Positions 1 to 12,627 of a stretch of 64,000 nt of DNA are shown piece by piece. Location of the stretch: assembly GCA_019400425.1 (NCBI GenBank), contig JAFREE010000013.1:248001-312000 (forward strand), read 5' to 3'. Origin of the DNA: Hymenochaete sp. R1. Taxonomy: Eukaryota > Basidiomycota > Agaricomycetes > Hymenochaetales > Hymenochaetaceae. The notes beneath the pieces were generated by a model. It was not told the origin of the DNA. It did not search any database and worked only from the letters and a program-made list of their open reading frames with translations. The position numbers were made by a program, and so were the translations under genes. The number at the start of each line of letters is the position of its first letter. Position 1 is the first letter of the stretch.

Positions 1-108
1 GCGACGGCACTGGAGCTTCGGGTTCCGGAGGGCACGCGCCGACTGAAGCTCGAGTGGGCTGAGGAGGCGAGGAGGGTGGTGAGGACGATACTTGTGACTG
101 GGAGCTGA
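1..108 (+). CDS. 3' end of an unidentified gene (partial)
   Basis: Frame 1 is open from the window edge to a TGA at 106-108 and gives the last 35 residues. It starts ATALELRVPEGTRRLKLEW and ends ILVTGS. The segment is rich in Arg, Glu and Leu, looks helical and shows no family signature. The start and any upstream exons lie outside the window. It is called coding because the frame is open from the edge and ends just before AT-rich sequence typical of a 3' flank. I cannot suggest a function. Confidence 0.45.
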   Translation, partial: ATALELRVPEGTRRLKLEWAEEARRVVRTILVTGS

Positions 109-960
109 GCTGTTGGGTGGTGTGTTCAGGGGTTGGAAAGAGCAAAGTCTAGGGGCTAGTCGCAGAAAGTGATGAATAAACTAATAAAATGTACGTTTGT
201 TAAAGTTTGTTTGAAATGATGTATGTTTTCAAGTTTCTATGTGAAATTTCTCTCCGGTACGAGCGATGCGGATAACTCTGGCAACAGTAGGGTTTGAAGA
301 ATGTCGGTCATTCCGGGTCAACGAAAACCGTGGCCTCCAAGCAAGCAACTCAAATAGCGTTTGATCTACAGGAAAGCATTGAGAGCATTGAAGAAGAAAA
401 TTAAAGCGGATGTTGCGAGAGGAAAAGGAGATGCCGAAGTCGGAGGTGGATGTATGCGTGGAAGACACGTGCTTGAGCATAAAATATGTCCCAGTCGGAC
501 CTCAATTATTTATTGATGAGCTCTCGACCGTTGCTCTCACTGGCCCTCGTTGCTCACCTCTTCCTCAACCAACAACGACGGACGTCCCGCCAACACTTCC
601 AACGTCGGTGAAGCATCATCGCTGAGCTGGCTCGTTAGTCAGTGACTCGGCTCTACTTGTACACGCGTAGGACGTGCGGAGCTCGAATGAATATTAATGA
701 GCAAGTAGGGTTAGCATCATCATCAGTTGCATAATTGACGTTGCTACCGAGCTCAACTTTACATGCCATTTGCCACCCTCGCTCAAACACCTACCCAAGA
801 TCATCAACACCTCAATATTCGCGCTCTTGAGCTCTAGACCCGCTCTCAGCTCGCCGGTCATATAAATCAAGCATACGCAGGTCGTTCCCGGTTACCCACC
901 CCTTCCACGAGCGAGCGGTCATAATTCGGGGGACAGGGTGCATCATTCCAACTCTTTGCC
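109..960. other. Intergenic region (3' flank of the first gene, promoter of the next)
   Basis: About 850 bases without a supported gene. Open frames here are under 90 codons and have no recognisable features. The last 200 bases are pyrimidine-rich, as expected for the leader of the gene starting at 961. Confidence 0.5.
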
Positions 961-3900
961 ATGTTTCGTCGGAAAAAGTCCTCAGACCAGCCGCCAGTAC
1001 AGACAAAGACAGTCGCTATCTCGGGGCCAAAGAGCATCTCAGCCCCGAGACCCGTCAAAGGGCAGACCGCCGCTGCCCACGGCGCCCAGGCCTCATCCTC
1101 CTCTTTGGCAGCTACAGGAGGCGGTTCAGCGCCCTTGTACGAACGCTTTGCACGGACGACTAATGCAGGGGAAAGTTCGACTACAAATGTGAATGGGAGG
1201 AGCTCAAAGCCTTCGGGATATGGGCATACTTCGTCGTCACCGTTGCCTTCTGCTTCCGGAGTTGGTTTGCGGCCGCGCGTGGTGAGCGGGGCAGCTCAGA
1301 ACGGCCCCAAATCTTTGGAAGGGCTAGGAATACGTGTCAATGTAGTGAGTAGTAACCAGTAATGATGCTAGCGTCGATGACCAAATTGATTTCTCTGTTT
1401 AGGCTCAAAACGTTCAGCAATTGTCCCCTCCAGGTTCGCCAACTGAGCCCAAGTACGACGGGCCAAGCGGTGCAAAGCAAGCCATGAATGCTCGTCACGC
1501 AAACAAACATGCTCCCAATGGTCTTGGACATGGCTTCCCCGACTCTCTGGACGACCCTCCCCCACCAGCTCGTCTTCCTAGCGTTAAGGTTGCAAGGTCC
1601 ACGCCTGGCGCTAAGCTGACCCGCCTCCCGACCCCTCCTTCGCCTCCGCCCCCGCTCCCGCAGCCTCCATCCTCAACACCAACACCAAGAACATCAAAGG
1701 CCACGACCCAGACACATATCAAACCTGCGGCTACGGATACCACGAACTACCCTTCCCCGCTGTCGTCATCAACGAGCGCTGAGCAAGGTCTCCTTCCGCC
1801 CTCTATGTCTGCTGCCTCCCGCTCTCCTAATTTGGGCAACTCGTTAGAAACACGCGCACCTCGGCGACAAAAGTATTCTCCCCTGGCAGCGTTCGGCCCT
1901 TCCGACGACCCGCCCCAAGCACCTCTTCCCCCACCACGTATTATTTCTTCCAACTCAGGAACTCCTCCGCCTCCGCCACCCCCACCTAAGTCGGATACAA
2001 GAAAAGCCCTTGTACCTTCTTCAGCTTCTCTTTTCATTCGCCAGGTGCGTCTTTCATTGCTCCGTTTTTCTTTGATTCTGAACTTCTAGCTTGACCTTGT
2101 CTAACAACGTTGTTTTACCAACATCTAGAATGGACTGAATGGGAACCTATCGCGCGCGTCGGCCGAAGGCACAGAAGGTGGGCCTTCCGTCTTGACTAAC
2201 GAGGAGCTGCAATTACCTCCGTCGACTTTACAACTTCAACCAGACGGAGCGGGATCGTCCCACGTAGAACGGCACCAATCGTTCCAGGTGCGTTGTTTTC
2301 TTCTTGTTTTCTTCTTGTTTTCTTTTCTTTCGTGTGCATCTTTTCATCTCTGCTGAACTTCTGAACTGATACAATTTTTTTGTTTGCTTATTTTGGGCTG
2401 GTTTTTACGTGTGTTCTATGCGCGCTATGTAGCCGCTCAAGACCGCGTCCGTTGAACTTCGCGTGGGCCTGGGCTCCAATGAACTTGCCTCATTTCATTC
2501 TCCGCTCTTCGCATCTTCCGAACTCAACGCCTCAACTCCTTCTCGCACTGTCAAAAGGAATAGCTTGGACGGAAATGAGGGCAGCTATGAAGATTCCAGC
2601 GCGCGCGAAGACATTCATAGTAGTGCCAGTGAAAATTTACGTCGCTCTGACATGCAGAATTCGCTGTCGGCACTGCAGTCGGTTGGAAGGAAAGAGCACT
2701 TGGCCGCACGGGGAACCGAACCGAACCGAACTAGGACTGTTATGGATAGGTTCATGAATTTGGACGCCGATGACGCCGCCGACAATGAGGGTGATGTTAT
2801 GCAGCAGCAGCACCCAAACAGCGTTGACGAAATCCCATTGTCAGCGCATCACCATCGCATGTCAAAGCCAAAGCGCGACGTATCTCCCTCCCAGATGATG
2901 TCTCCTCGTAGCGCAATGGGAAAAGATCCTACCTTTTCTGCGGCCAACGCCCCGCATAATCGCTTTATTCTTGATCAAATGTCACGGTTGAATGGAGGGG
3001 ACGGTTATAGGGATGAGAGCACCGCGAACGTGGATGCGAATGGTGCGGCGGTGTCCCGCTTGCGGGGAATTGGTGGTATAAAAGCTCGGGCTGTCGGACC
3101 TCTGGCTGCGAGGAGTACCATGGCCGACCCTTCTCCTTCTTCGACCGCCTACATGGGCATGGACGACAATCCATCCAAACAACCAGCTTCCCAGATTTTC
3201 ACGGAGGCGGACGACCCGTCGTTTTCATCTGTTGATTCCCATGTCATTCCGGAAGCTGTTGACGACACGGGCGTGCACGCAGCCGACGTGCCGCCAACTC
3301 CGCCTTCCCCGACTTTAGCTATTCGCAGCGGCCAGGGAAAGTCTCACAGGAAAGTCAGCGCGGCTTCTGCGACGGCACCGGCGTTTCCCGAAGGCTCGTG
3401 GGTGGAAAACGTGCACGAAGTGCCTGGAGTGGGTGAAAACCATTCGCGGATGCAAATTCCTACGCCTCCGACTTCGGTTGACGGACATGGACATCCTGCG
3501 TCGTCCAACACGACTATTGCGAGTTTGCTTGTGAACGAGACAGATGTGGATCCGAGGAAGGGTGGAAGGGAGGACGAGAATATGCGTAGGGTGAGTGGAC
3601 GCGAGCGGAAGCCTTTGTGCGCTGATACGTCGGAGGCAGGTGACGGAATGCATGGCACTGGTGGTAGTCGGGGCTATGAGGACGTGAACATGTCTGGAGA
3701 CCTTGCTTCCTCGTCACCTTCTGCGCATGCACATCCACTTCCGAAAATGCCTCTGTCGTCGTCTAGGAATGTACCTCAACCGAGAATACAGACTGAGAAT
3801 CTAAAATTCTCTTCGCATCCTAACGGTCAGGAACAGGTTCGACATATAGCTCATCCTCTTAAAGGAATGGTCGGAGTTGCCTTGGGCGACGAACCTATCT

Positions 3901-6380
3901 CTCCGCCATATTCGCCGCCCCAGCAAGTTCCGTCAACGCCCAGCATGTCTTCCATTTCCTCCCATATTCTCGCCCAGACACCATTGAAGAAGCGTAGCAA
4001 ATCACGAGCGCGAGGCGGGGAAAATGATGGAGCGTCGAGGCCTGGAACAGCATTGAGCATGCATAGTGTCAGCGGAAATGTGGATGGATACAGGTATCTC
4101 CCTCCGTCATCTGCCTCGTCTTCCGATGGGTTGGGCGTAAATTCAGCGCGTTCGCCGTCCGCACTCTCTGCTCTACGACCGTTTGCGGGCACGCCCAGTC
4201 CTTCAAGTCCGCGAACAGGCCCGAAGAAACTCATGAAAGCACCTCCACACACCAAGCAACAAGCTCTCGACGAAGTAGAACCGAAGACACCCAAACTTGC
4301 AGACAACGAGCTCTTGGTTGATGAGGATCCGTTTGCGAAGGATACGATTCACACGCCAGTGACTCCTCCTGCTCCACCTTTCGCGAGGAACGGGAATGGC
4401 TCGACGCCCTCAAGTCCCGGGCGTAGCCCGGGTCCTGCCACGCCTGAGGATTATTTCACGTCGCGTGCGAGACGTAGGGGTGAGAAACTTGACATGAAAT
4501 CCAGGGAAGCAGCATTGAAGACGCCCATGAATGGCTTCCATGAGGATAAAGTCGAAGTCATTTCTGAACCCGAGCCTGTACCCGAGCCGGAGCCTGAGGA
4601 GCCGAAATTCTATCCGCTCGAGAAACATCTAATGCAGCAGCAATTGCTCGATGCAGTCCTGATTTATTTGACGATGCGAGACTGGAACGCTGTCATTGCA
4701 TCGAATGATGCGTTACGGCGAGGGGTTGAGCATAGGCGAGATTTGAGGGAGACGGTTTTGGAACATTTTTTGGGTACTGTGGGGTATGAACGGTGGAAGT
4801 GGCCGACGAAGGAACATATCATGCTGACGTTCCGAGTGAGTTTCTTTTAGTGTCTTTCATATGTTATATTATTGTTTATGCTGAAACCTGAAAGGACTTG
4901 AACTCGTACATGAGAGGCGTCTCGATCCCGACTCACCAATTCAGAGTGTACGCCAAGGCTGTCCTTGATGCAAAACAACAGCAGAAAAAACAGCCTGACG
5001 ATGAGTATGTCAAATTCAACCTCAAAGCTGCGACTGCGCAGAAAAGCTTGATGGCTTCAGCCTGTCGCGCATACACCCGCGTTGTCCTACGACTCCGCGC
5101 TCAGGCTGAGTGTATCGAGCGAGACATCGAGAAAGAAGGGCCTGCTCCCGTTTACATGTTTACTCCGCCCCAGTCGACAACGTCAGTTAATGCGAGGAAT
5201 CAAAGCGTCGTAGCTCAGTCTCGGAGGTCGGCTTCGCAGGTGCGCACCATCGGCTCCGCCAGCCGCCCTCCATCACCTACAGGGTCGGCATTCTCGCACT
5301 CTGCAGCATCCCACAACCCTCATGGAGGACCGCGACGCGAGTCGTTCGGTCCTCCCACTCGGGTTAATAGATACCAGAAACCCCCGCTCATCAGCCGCCT
5401 TAGCGCACGTTTCCGTTCGCCGTTGTTTAAACCGGGACATGCACCTTGCCTACGTGTGTGTGTTCCGAATCCAGAAGGTGGCTGGTTGTCGGATGTGAGT
5501 GTAGTTGAGTGCGAGAAAGAGCTGAAGAGAGCGGGTGTGGTGCCTTTACTGAGGGTTGGAGACGTTGTGTGGGATGCGGCGGTCGGGGACGAGGGGAATG
5601 CTGGTCGCTTGGTCTGGGATGGAAACTATCTCATCGTAAGTGTTAAGCAATGTAATGTCAGGATTGAGCTAACTTATAGGGATGTGAATCATAGGATCTG
5701 GACTACACATTTTCGAGAACAGGAGAATGCCCGCCTTACCTTCACACGTTCTCGTTCCCACCTTCGTATTTTCATCGCGTTATCCGCACTCCAGGAAATC
5801 CTGTTTGTTACATGGATATCTCGCCATGGGGCGAAGAGATCGCAGCAAACTTGCAGTTACTCCAGGATCGCATTAAGACTGAAACGTAGGTTTTTTGCTT
5901 GTTCCTTCATTTTTCGAACAGATGCTAATTCTCTTATGTCATTCTCCTCTGGACCAGCCCTCAAGGCGGGCACCACACCGTCGTCCGCTGGATCCACCGC
6001 TCCAAATTCCGCATCCGCCCTCACCCACACACCAATGCACCAATCGCCATACCGGACACAAGCCTCTCTGTCGACCCGGGCTGGTACGGAACTGTCATCA
6101 TCGAGTTCGAGGGCACAAACGAAGGGCTGGCTGATTTGCAGCAGCGATGTCGCAATCAGGGGTTCCCACCTAGAATCGTCGCGGCGGGTAAGGCATCAAT
6201 GGGTGCCGGAGTTGGCGATAAGGCGAAGAGCGGAAGTCGGGTATTTAGGCTGTTGAGGGAGCGGAGGTGAGTAGTCGTCTTTTCATGCCATCGTTCTATG
6301 ATCTCTGATTTTACCATTTTTCAAGTCGACCCGGAGAGATTTGGCTGCGAGCCGTGCGCGAGAAAGAGCGCTTGCTCTGA
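961..6380 (+). CDS. Large Ser/Pro-rich protein of unknown function, conserved-looking C-terminus (1627 aa)
   Basis: Eight exons join in frame: 961-1344, 1403-2044, 2129-2287, 2433-4835, 4895-5635, 5695-5885, 5958-6266, 6326-6380 (4884 nt). All introns are GT-AG and 58-145 nt. Residues 1 to about 1170 are low complexity and probably disordered: Ser/Pro-rich stretches, poly-Pro runs near residues 180 and 310, and many SP/TP sites that suggest phosphorylation. From about residue 1150 the sequence changes character. There is a helical block with FYPLEKHLMQQQLLDAV and MRDWNAVIASNDALRRG, a basic linker, then a compact domain with CPPYLHTFSFPPSYFHRVIR, WIHRSKFRIRPH and WYGTVIIEFEGTNEG. I do not recognise the family. 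The large regulator-like layout would fit a scaffold, but that is inference. The exon joins are more certain than the start codon. Confidence 0.8.
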
Positions 6381-7093
6381 CTTTTCCATTTTCCCTATCT
6401 CATTATGTGTTTTCTTTTTTACTCTCGAATCTTCGTATGTTCTAAAACACAGCTGTCTTACCTTATCTCGGACCTTTGAAAAAGTCTTCGTGTTTTTCTT
6501 GCGACTTTCGCTTCTTTCACTCTCTTCTTGCGATACCAACTCTTCATTTTTATTGCCCCAGTGCCAGAACCAAGAATCATCTCCCACTTTCCTATTCCCA
6601 GCTTTCTTACGCAAGTTCTATAATTCCGTCAATACGCCATTTTCCGTTTCCACCCCCGAAAAGTTATATTCCCTTTTGTTATAGGAATGCGTGCTTGTCA
6701 CTTGGAAGACTTTCACTTTCTTTTGTTATAACTACTCTCCTTTTGATTTCTGTTTTGGTACTTTACTCATGATTCGTCATATGTTTTTCAAAGTGTAGCA
6801 CCGACTATTGTAGAGTCTTGCAACGAAAAGGGATGATGATTGTTGCGAATGGATAAAAAGATTGAATCTCCGCACGAGAATTCGAAGTTTTCGAACATAG
6901 CCTCAAAGTTTCAGACTGTTAAGATTGGGTACGACGTTGAGCGTGTTAGTCTAAAAAGGTCCAGAGTTATTGTACAAACATAACAACAGAATATCAATAC
7001 ATTACACCCAAGATATGCCATCGAACTGAAAAAAAATACAGCAATTAAAAATTTTCTGGCAGATGACAAAAAATTCCCAGATTCTTCGCGTGT
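6381..7093. other. Intergenic region between convergent genes
   Basis: T-rich sequence after the stop at 6380, then AT-rich sequence up to the stop of the minus-strand gene at 7094. Two short antiparallel open frames (97-128 codons) are products of the skewed composition. It most likely holds the two 3' untranslated regions. Confidence 0.5.
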
Positions 7094-9069
7094 TTAGCAA
7101 ATGATACAATCGCCCGACGGTGCTCGACGAGTTGTATGAGGCTGCGGCCGAGGAGGGTTCAATTGAACATCAAGAACGGCTCGTAACGTGTCTCCGGGGT
7201 AGATGAACGCACTCCCGCTGTTTAAAAACACACACACGATTAGTACCGTTCTCGACTTCGCATGAATGAGTGGGGAGATAACTCACTCGTACATCAACTC
7301 CGTCGCACTCTCTGCTCCCTTCCGAGGTGGCTCTTCGAAGCCACCTACCAACACGTTCTGATGTGTCACTACCTCCACCTTCGGCTCAGGTCTAAACAAG
7401 ATTGAGGAGAGCATCCCTCGTTCAGGTTCTCTCGGGAAGGCTCCTTGTCCTCCTCCTCCACTACTCCCAGAACCAGAAACAGCCATGCGTCTTTCCTCCC
7501 GTAAAAGTCTTCTCGACTTGTCTTTTGATTTTAACGAGAGGTCGTTCTCGCCTGGGTAGACGAACGGTCGTGTAGGGTCTTGGGGTGGGGTACCGGGGAG
7601 GGGAAGGAGAGGGCCCGTGGTGAGTGCTGAAAGTTCTAGAATAACGGAAGACTTCGATTCAGAGGTTGAGGTGAAAATTTTTGACGCCCTGTCCGTAACC
7701 GTGCTTCCCGTCGATAATCCATGAGAGGTTTTCGGTTTTGACGGCAGGCGCGAAGATGTCGAGGGTTTGTCGGAACTGTATCCATAGCCATAGCCGTACC
7801 CATCATCCTCGTTATCCCATTTCGGTGGAGGGAAATTGGCGCTCGCACGGGCCTTGCCGTTGGCGTATGAAGAGTACGATGGTTCGGTCCGACTGACAAT
7901 TAGCTGGGCGATTGCATCGGTTTGGGGGCTATCCTCAAGGAGGGTAAGAGTCGCTGCCCAGGAGCCAGGTGTGAGTCTTAGAAGACGGGCAGCTGAAAGA
8001 CTCGCGCGCGATACTGCATCGGACTGCGGGGAGGTTATCAAAGATGATGAGAACCCGGGTATGGGTGGGCTTTGCTGTGGCCCAGCTGACTGAAGTGGTG
8101 GGACAACGAAGAATGTGAGCATCCAGAGTCGACCTGGAATGTGTTAAATCAAATCATAGGCGAATCGTACAATTGCTCACCTCTATTGATAAATTCGATT
8201 GAGATACTGTTAGAGACGCGCATTCGACGCTGGAACATATTAATTTCGATCGCGACGTAGAAAGCGTCGTCAGACGAAACGCCTTCAAACACCTCAGCGA
8301 TATCATCGAATCCACCAATCGCGTCATTCTGTTTCGTGCGATCGTTCATCTCGTCCAAGCCAGGCGCTTGTGGCTCGTCCCTTGAAAGACTCTGCAGCAA
8401 CATGCGATCTTTTCCGAGCACCGGAAACGCTCCTGGAAGCGCACGTATGCGCCGATACAGGACGTTGTCCGAGACTGCTAGACACGCGGATCGGAGCTCA
8501 GAGATGGCCTCTGGTGCAAGGGGCATAGCTCGCTTCAGAATCGTCATGATGAAAGCGTCATCTTCGGTGTATACGTCCTTCCCTGCTTGTCTCCCGCTGG
8601 GCCTCATCGTAATCGCCCAGTAAACCGGGGAGTGGCCCTCGATGGTACGTTCTTGGAGGATATGAGCAAGTGATAGCTGGTGGGCTTCACATGCGTTGGC
8701 ACAGCTGTGCAGAAGGCCATCGGCAGCCTCGGTTCTCGAGGCGCGCTGGACGACGTCTCGAATGAGCTCGCTCACGGTCGCTCTGACGTCGCTCTGGGAT
8801 GCAGCGGTGGGAACAAATGATTGCGGGCGAGATCCCGATGTCACGGGTGCTGAAGCAGGCCTCGACGAGCTTGAATAAGAAGAGAAGCCGAGGAGAGATG
8901 AAAGGAAGCTTGGCTGCCGAGAGTTCGAGCTCGATGAAGGGCCGGCGGTAGGTCGTATGCGTCCTCGGCCTGCGTCTATGCTGTCATAGGATGGGGGTGC
9001 TTCACCAGCGTCATAGTCACCCAATCTAGGCGCTTCCTTCTCCTTGTTCTTGTTGACATCGATCATCAT
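7094..9069 (-). CDS. Protein of unknown function with possible CaaX tail (619 aa)
   Basis: Three exons on the minus strand: 9069-8181, 8133-7287, 7217-7094 (1860 nt), with GTGAGC and GTGAGT donors. The start is ATGATGATCGAC at 9069. Residues 1-95 are low complexity (YDAGEAPPSYDS, Ser runs). The middle is helical and reads RTEAADGLLHSCANACEAHQ and IEGHSPVYWAITMRP, which recalls a degenerate ankyrin-like repeat in basidiomycete proteins. A hydrophobic strand MLTFFVVPP follows, then a Ser/Gly-rich tail. The last exon ends SGDCIIC. C-I-I-C fits a CaaX prenylation box, so membrane attachment is possible, but X = Cys is not the commonest choice. I do not know its function. The neighbouring gene at 961-6380 is convergent. 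Confidence 0.75.
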
Positions 9070-9927
9070 TTTTGTGAGCGAAATGACTTGCTAGATGAAT
9101 CGACGACGAGGGGGCGAGAGACAAAGAGACGGATGTGCTGCGCATGGCGTTCAACTACTTGAGGTCGTCGACGAGCGTCTACAGCCAATTCCAATATTAA
9201 TTCAGCCCTCTTACCAGTGCACACAGCATAATAGATTATATAATAATTTCATTAGTAATCATCCTCAATTCGCAACGTCTTTTCCCTTTCGATTTCAGAC
9301 TTCAACGCCACTCCGATGCTGCGGTGCTCTACGAGGCGGTTAAATGACTCCAATAAAATGGAAGGCATTCTCGTCACTGCTTTTCAGGAGGCAAATAGAA
9401 AGATGTTCAAAGGATATCGAACAGCAACGGCCTTCCCTTAGCAAGTCTCATCGAACTGTTGACAACTGTTTCGCTCCAGGTAGATTTTCCTGTGCGAAAA
9501 AGGTACTACCGAACTTTCCGCAAGCCAACTAATTTGGACTCATACAATCTCAAACTTGCAAAGGAATTTTGAATCAGGCAACGACTACGTCCATCACCTT
9601 CCGTCTCTTAGCGACGACACGCCGCAGACCCCGATGAGCTCCTTGTCTGGTAAGATTCGATATGGGATGGACAATTTGGCGAAAGCGTGCGCATTTTCAA
9701 GTCCCTTTAAAGAGTATTGTAACAAAATGACCGAAATATGATACCAGTATGTGTTTATGGTCGAAACCCGCGAAGGCCCTTTAAGCCGTCAAATCGATAG
9801 CTCTCCGTATAAAAAGGCTTGAGACACTTCCAGAATTCAAGCTCACCTTCTTCCTGTTCTCGTTTACTTGCTGCAGTCTCTCCGAACCACGTTCCTTGTC
9901 TCATTCCTCTCCCCCTTCTCGGTGAAT
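9070..9927. other. Divergent intergenic region (two promoters)
   Basis: It separates the start of the minus-strand gene at 9069 from the plus-strand secreted protein at 9928. AT-rich in the middle, with a TATA box near the right end (9808). No ORF longer than 70 codons has protein-like content. Confidence 0.5.
9808..9815 (+). promoter_or_regulatory. TATA box of the first double-psi barrel gene
   Basis: TATAAAAA lies 120 bases before the ATG at 9928 and is followed by a pyrimidine-rich leader. Strong TATA boxes are common on highly and conditionally expressed secreted-protein genes in fungi. The paralogue at 12628 has a TATATAA at a similar distance. Confidence 0.55.
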
Positions 9928-10916
9928 ATGCGGTCAATCTCACACTCCTTCCTCGCCCTTGCTTATCTCTGCACTCTGACCCACGGCGCAGCTACGTCCG
10001 GCTCTGGAAGTCAGACGGCTAGCAGCTCTGGTTCTTCCTCAACGTCCTCTGGATCTGGGTCCGGTTCTGACGGTCAATCTTTCTCAAACGCTCGTTTTAC
10101 ATATTATGCAGCCGGGCTGTCAGTATTATCTCTAATTTACATGTATACGGACTCAGCTTAATCGTTAATTCACTACTTAGGGGCGCCTGCGGTCAGACAA
10201 ACACAGACAGCGACTTCGTATGTCCCGGTGTCCAACGTCTCTAAGTCATTTACCGATTAACTGCCTTTCTTCTAGATCGTTGCGCTCAACGCTCAGGTGA
10301 ATACCCATGTTTGACCATCTCTAGCCTGTGACTTATGACCTTCTCCGCAGCAATACGGCTCCGGCGAGTATTGTGACAAACAGATTTCAATCTCGGCCAA
10401 CGGGAAGACAACGTCAGCAACCATCAAGGACGAGGCACGTTGCTTTTCTTTGTGTGTCGAACTTTCATACTTACTCACACTCCCAGTGCCCCGGTTGTCC
10501 GTACGGCGGTAAGTCTTGTAACGTCCTCGAGATCTATCCTTATATCGCATCTCATCTATTGTAATGTCACAGGTCTCGATTTGACACAAGGCCTGTTCGA
10601 ATTCTTCGCTGATACAAGTGTTGGCGTCCTGAACGGAGAATGGAGCTTCTCAGGTGGCAGCGGCAGCAGCAACAGCAACAGCAGCGACTCTGCCTCGGCT
10701 TCTGGTTCTGGTTCCGGATCGGGAGGATCTGGCTCTGGTTCTGACTCTGGTGGCCCGACTGGAGGTTCTAACTCTGCTTCCGGTGGTGTTACTAGCGGAA
10801 CAGGTTCTTCTTCCGCTACCAAGGCTGCATCCGGAGGTTCTGGCGCTGGGGGCTCTATTCTGACGTCCTCTGGATCCAAAAGCTCGGAAACCGGGAGCAA
10901 GTGCCAGTGTGAATAA
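9928..10916 (+). CDS. Secreted double-psi beta-barrel (DPBB, expansin/RlpA-like) protein A (232 aa)
   Basis: Six exons: 9928-10118, 10181-10217, 10276-10296, 10351-10434, 10487-10508, 10573-10916 (699 nt). An N-terminal signal peptide (hydrophobic SFLALAYLCTLTHGAA) is followed by a Ser/Gly linker. The barrel domain follows: FSNARFTYYAAGLGACGQTN, a short exon IVALNAQ, QYGSGEYCDKQISI and CPGCPYGGLDLTQGLFEFFA. The paired Cys residues and the G-x-C-G and LDL motifs match single-domain DPBB proteins of Agaricomycetes, related to expansins, barwin and RlpA and linked to loosening of plant or fungal walls. A Ser/Gly tail ends KCQCE. The fourth intron (10435-10486) starts with GC instead of GT. Protein B at 12628 is a tandem copy with the same exon sizes. 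No enzymatic activity can be read from the sequence. Confidence 0.88.
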
Positions 10917-12627
10917 AGCTGCAGGTAAAGATACACGTGTAAATTTTGACCCATCTAAAATATAGATGTAATGTATACCATGGCTCAACCTTATGCTTGT
11001 TTTGCACTCGCACTCAAGAGTGTTGAGTGTATCCGGTGCATTCAGTATTGGTCTTGACTGATACTTCAAAGAGCCCCGAACTTGAAGAAACGAGCTTGAG
11101 GACCCGGAGGTCAAAGCTTTAAGGTGGTAAGCTGACTAATCTACTGCGCTGCCCGGCGTTTGCCGTGTGATGCTCAACCTTCTTTCTTTGCTCATCCTTT
11201 TCCGTCTTTGCTCTCGTTCTCAATCACAATACCATAGGAAGCATGAATCGAGTCGAACTCACCGTCCACTTTTTCTGTTTATCTGCTTCTGTCTCCTGAC
11301 AATGTAGGATCATGCCACTCGAAGAGACCCCCAGATTTCTCTCTCTGCCTCTGCAAGCGTTTGCCTCACGTTCAAAAGAAGCAATACGCCAGATACTAGT
11401 ACTAGTACCAGTAGTGGGATCTCTAAGAGGTCACGAGAGCATATCTCTAGGTATGTGCCCAACTCCATCATCAGTACCATCCACCCCGCTAACCGTTCAC
11501 CGTACTCCAGATATCAGAAGGAAAAGACTGGTGGTCGTATTTCAAGATTTCGTTTGCACTTTCCCCTTTCCCAAACATCGGCATGAGTTTCAGTTCTGAA
11601 TCGGTTTGGGTGACTCTTCAGGTACTTTGCGATTGCATGCATCGACATATAATATGATACATGAAGCTTCGCCGACGGCAAGAGTGGCATCGATTCATGG
11701 CACAATTGCTGTACCCACCATCCCGCACCCCCCCCCCCCCTCCGGGTGTGCCCTCCAAAGAAAAGCTCTCTTTCTAACCGCTTCGCTCTGAAATCAGCAT
11801 CCTCGTTTGACCTGGTCTTCGTATGCCACGGTACGGTCTACGGGTGAAATTTTTTTGATGAAAAGTCGACAAGAGAAAGATGATACCTGTTAGCATCAAG
11901 AGGCTGTTGGGTGACCATTGAAGTCCGCCCTTGACTTCTTTATGGGCATTCGTCTGTTTACCTCGTTCTGGGAAGTCACCATTGGTGAGTCTTAGATTTG
12001 CCTTGGAATATTTACCGGAATAAAAGGGCAAACTTTCATACTGAACATTTGTAGGAATTGCTCGAGCTTAGTTGCCGGGAAAATTAAAGCCGAGAAAATA
12101 TCGACACGGCAAAGTGACGCATTCAAAATGCGTCTCGAGCGGCAAGGGTTTCAGGACAAAAGAATGAAAGCATGGTTGATGCAAAGACCGCGCAAAGTAG
12201 AGTAAGTGTGTGAGCGATTGTTCAGATTGAAGTGACCTGTAGATATTCTCTTTCTAACGGGTAAGTAAGTTTCTGACTTATGCTTGCTTTATACTGTTCT
12301 GACTCCTTTCCGATATATTTAGATGTTTTTGCTGATGTTTCAGCTTGTACACGGAGATTATTCCACAAATACAAAAATGAATCGACCCGTGGACCATATA
12401 CTATGCAACAAGAGGTCCTAAATGTGGGACACAAATGAACCGAGAGGCACTCGCCGTTGGCTTTCTCAAAGTGCAATGTCGACGAAATGTATGGTGATTT
12501 TAAACTTTGCTCGTCCAGCTACTACTTGGATATATAATCAAGATCTCTGCCCAAATGTCAAAGTTTACTCCCAGTTCCTCCTTCCATCTCACCTTTCTGT
12601 CTGTCTCAGACCTCCACATTCATTTCC
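10917..12627. other. Intergenic region between the two DPBB paralogues
   Basis: About 1.7 kb with no supported gene. It contains a short direct repeat of CTAGTA near 11395-11412 and a run of 13 C at 11728-11740. Frames of up to 95 codons are open by chance. The part before 12628 carries the promoter of protein B. Confidence 0.5.
12531..12537 (+). promoter_or_regulatory. TATA box of the second double-psi barrel gene
   Basis: TATATAA lies 97 bases before the ATG at 12628, with a C/T-rich leader between them. This matches the arrangement at the paralogue upstream. Confidence 0.55.

Noticed and set aside
3851..4306. 151-codon minus-strand frame inside the large gene
   Set aside because: Shadow of the Ser/Pro-rich coding frame; no splice or family support.
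6298..6684. 128-codon plus-strand frame after the first large gene
   Set aside because: It overlaps the last exon in another frame and is T-rich 3' flank.
10912..10917. AATAAA overlapping the stop codon of DPBB gene A as a polyadenylation signal
   Set aside because: A signal there would leave almost no 3' untranslated region; likely coincidence.
11728..11740. Run of 13 C, and a second run of 13 C at 32378-32390
   Set aside because: Simple homopolymers; equal length is probably chance and prone to sequencing error.
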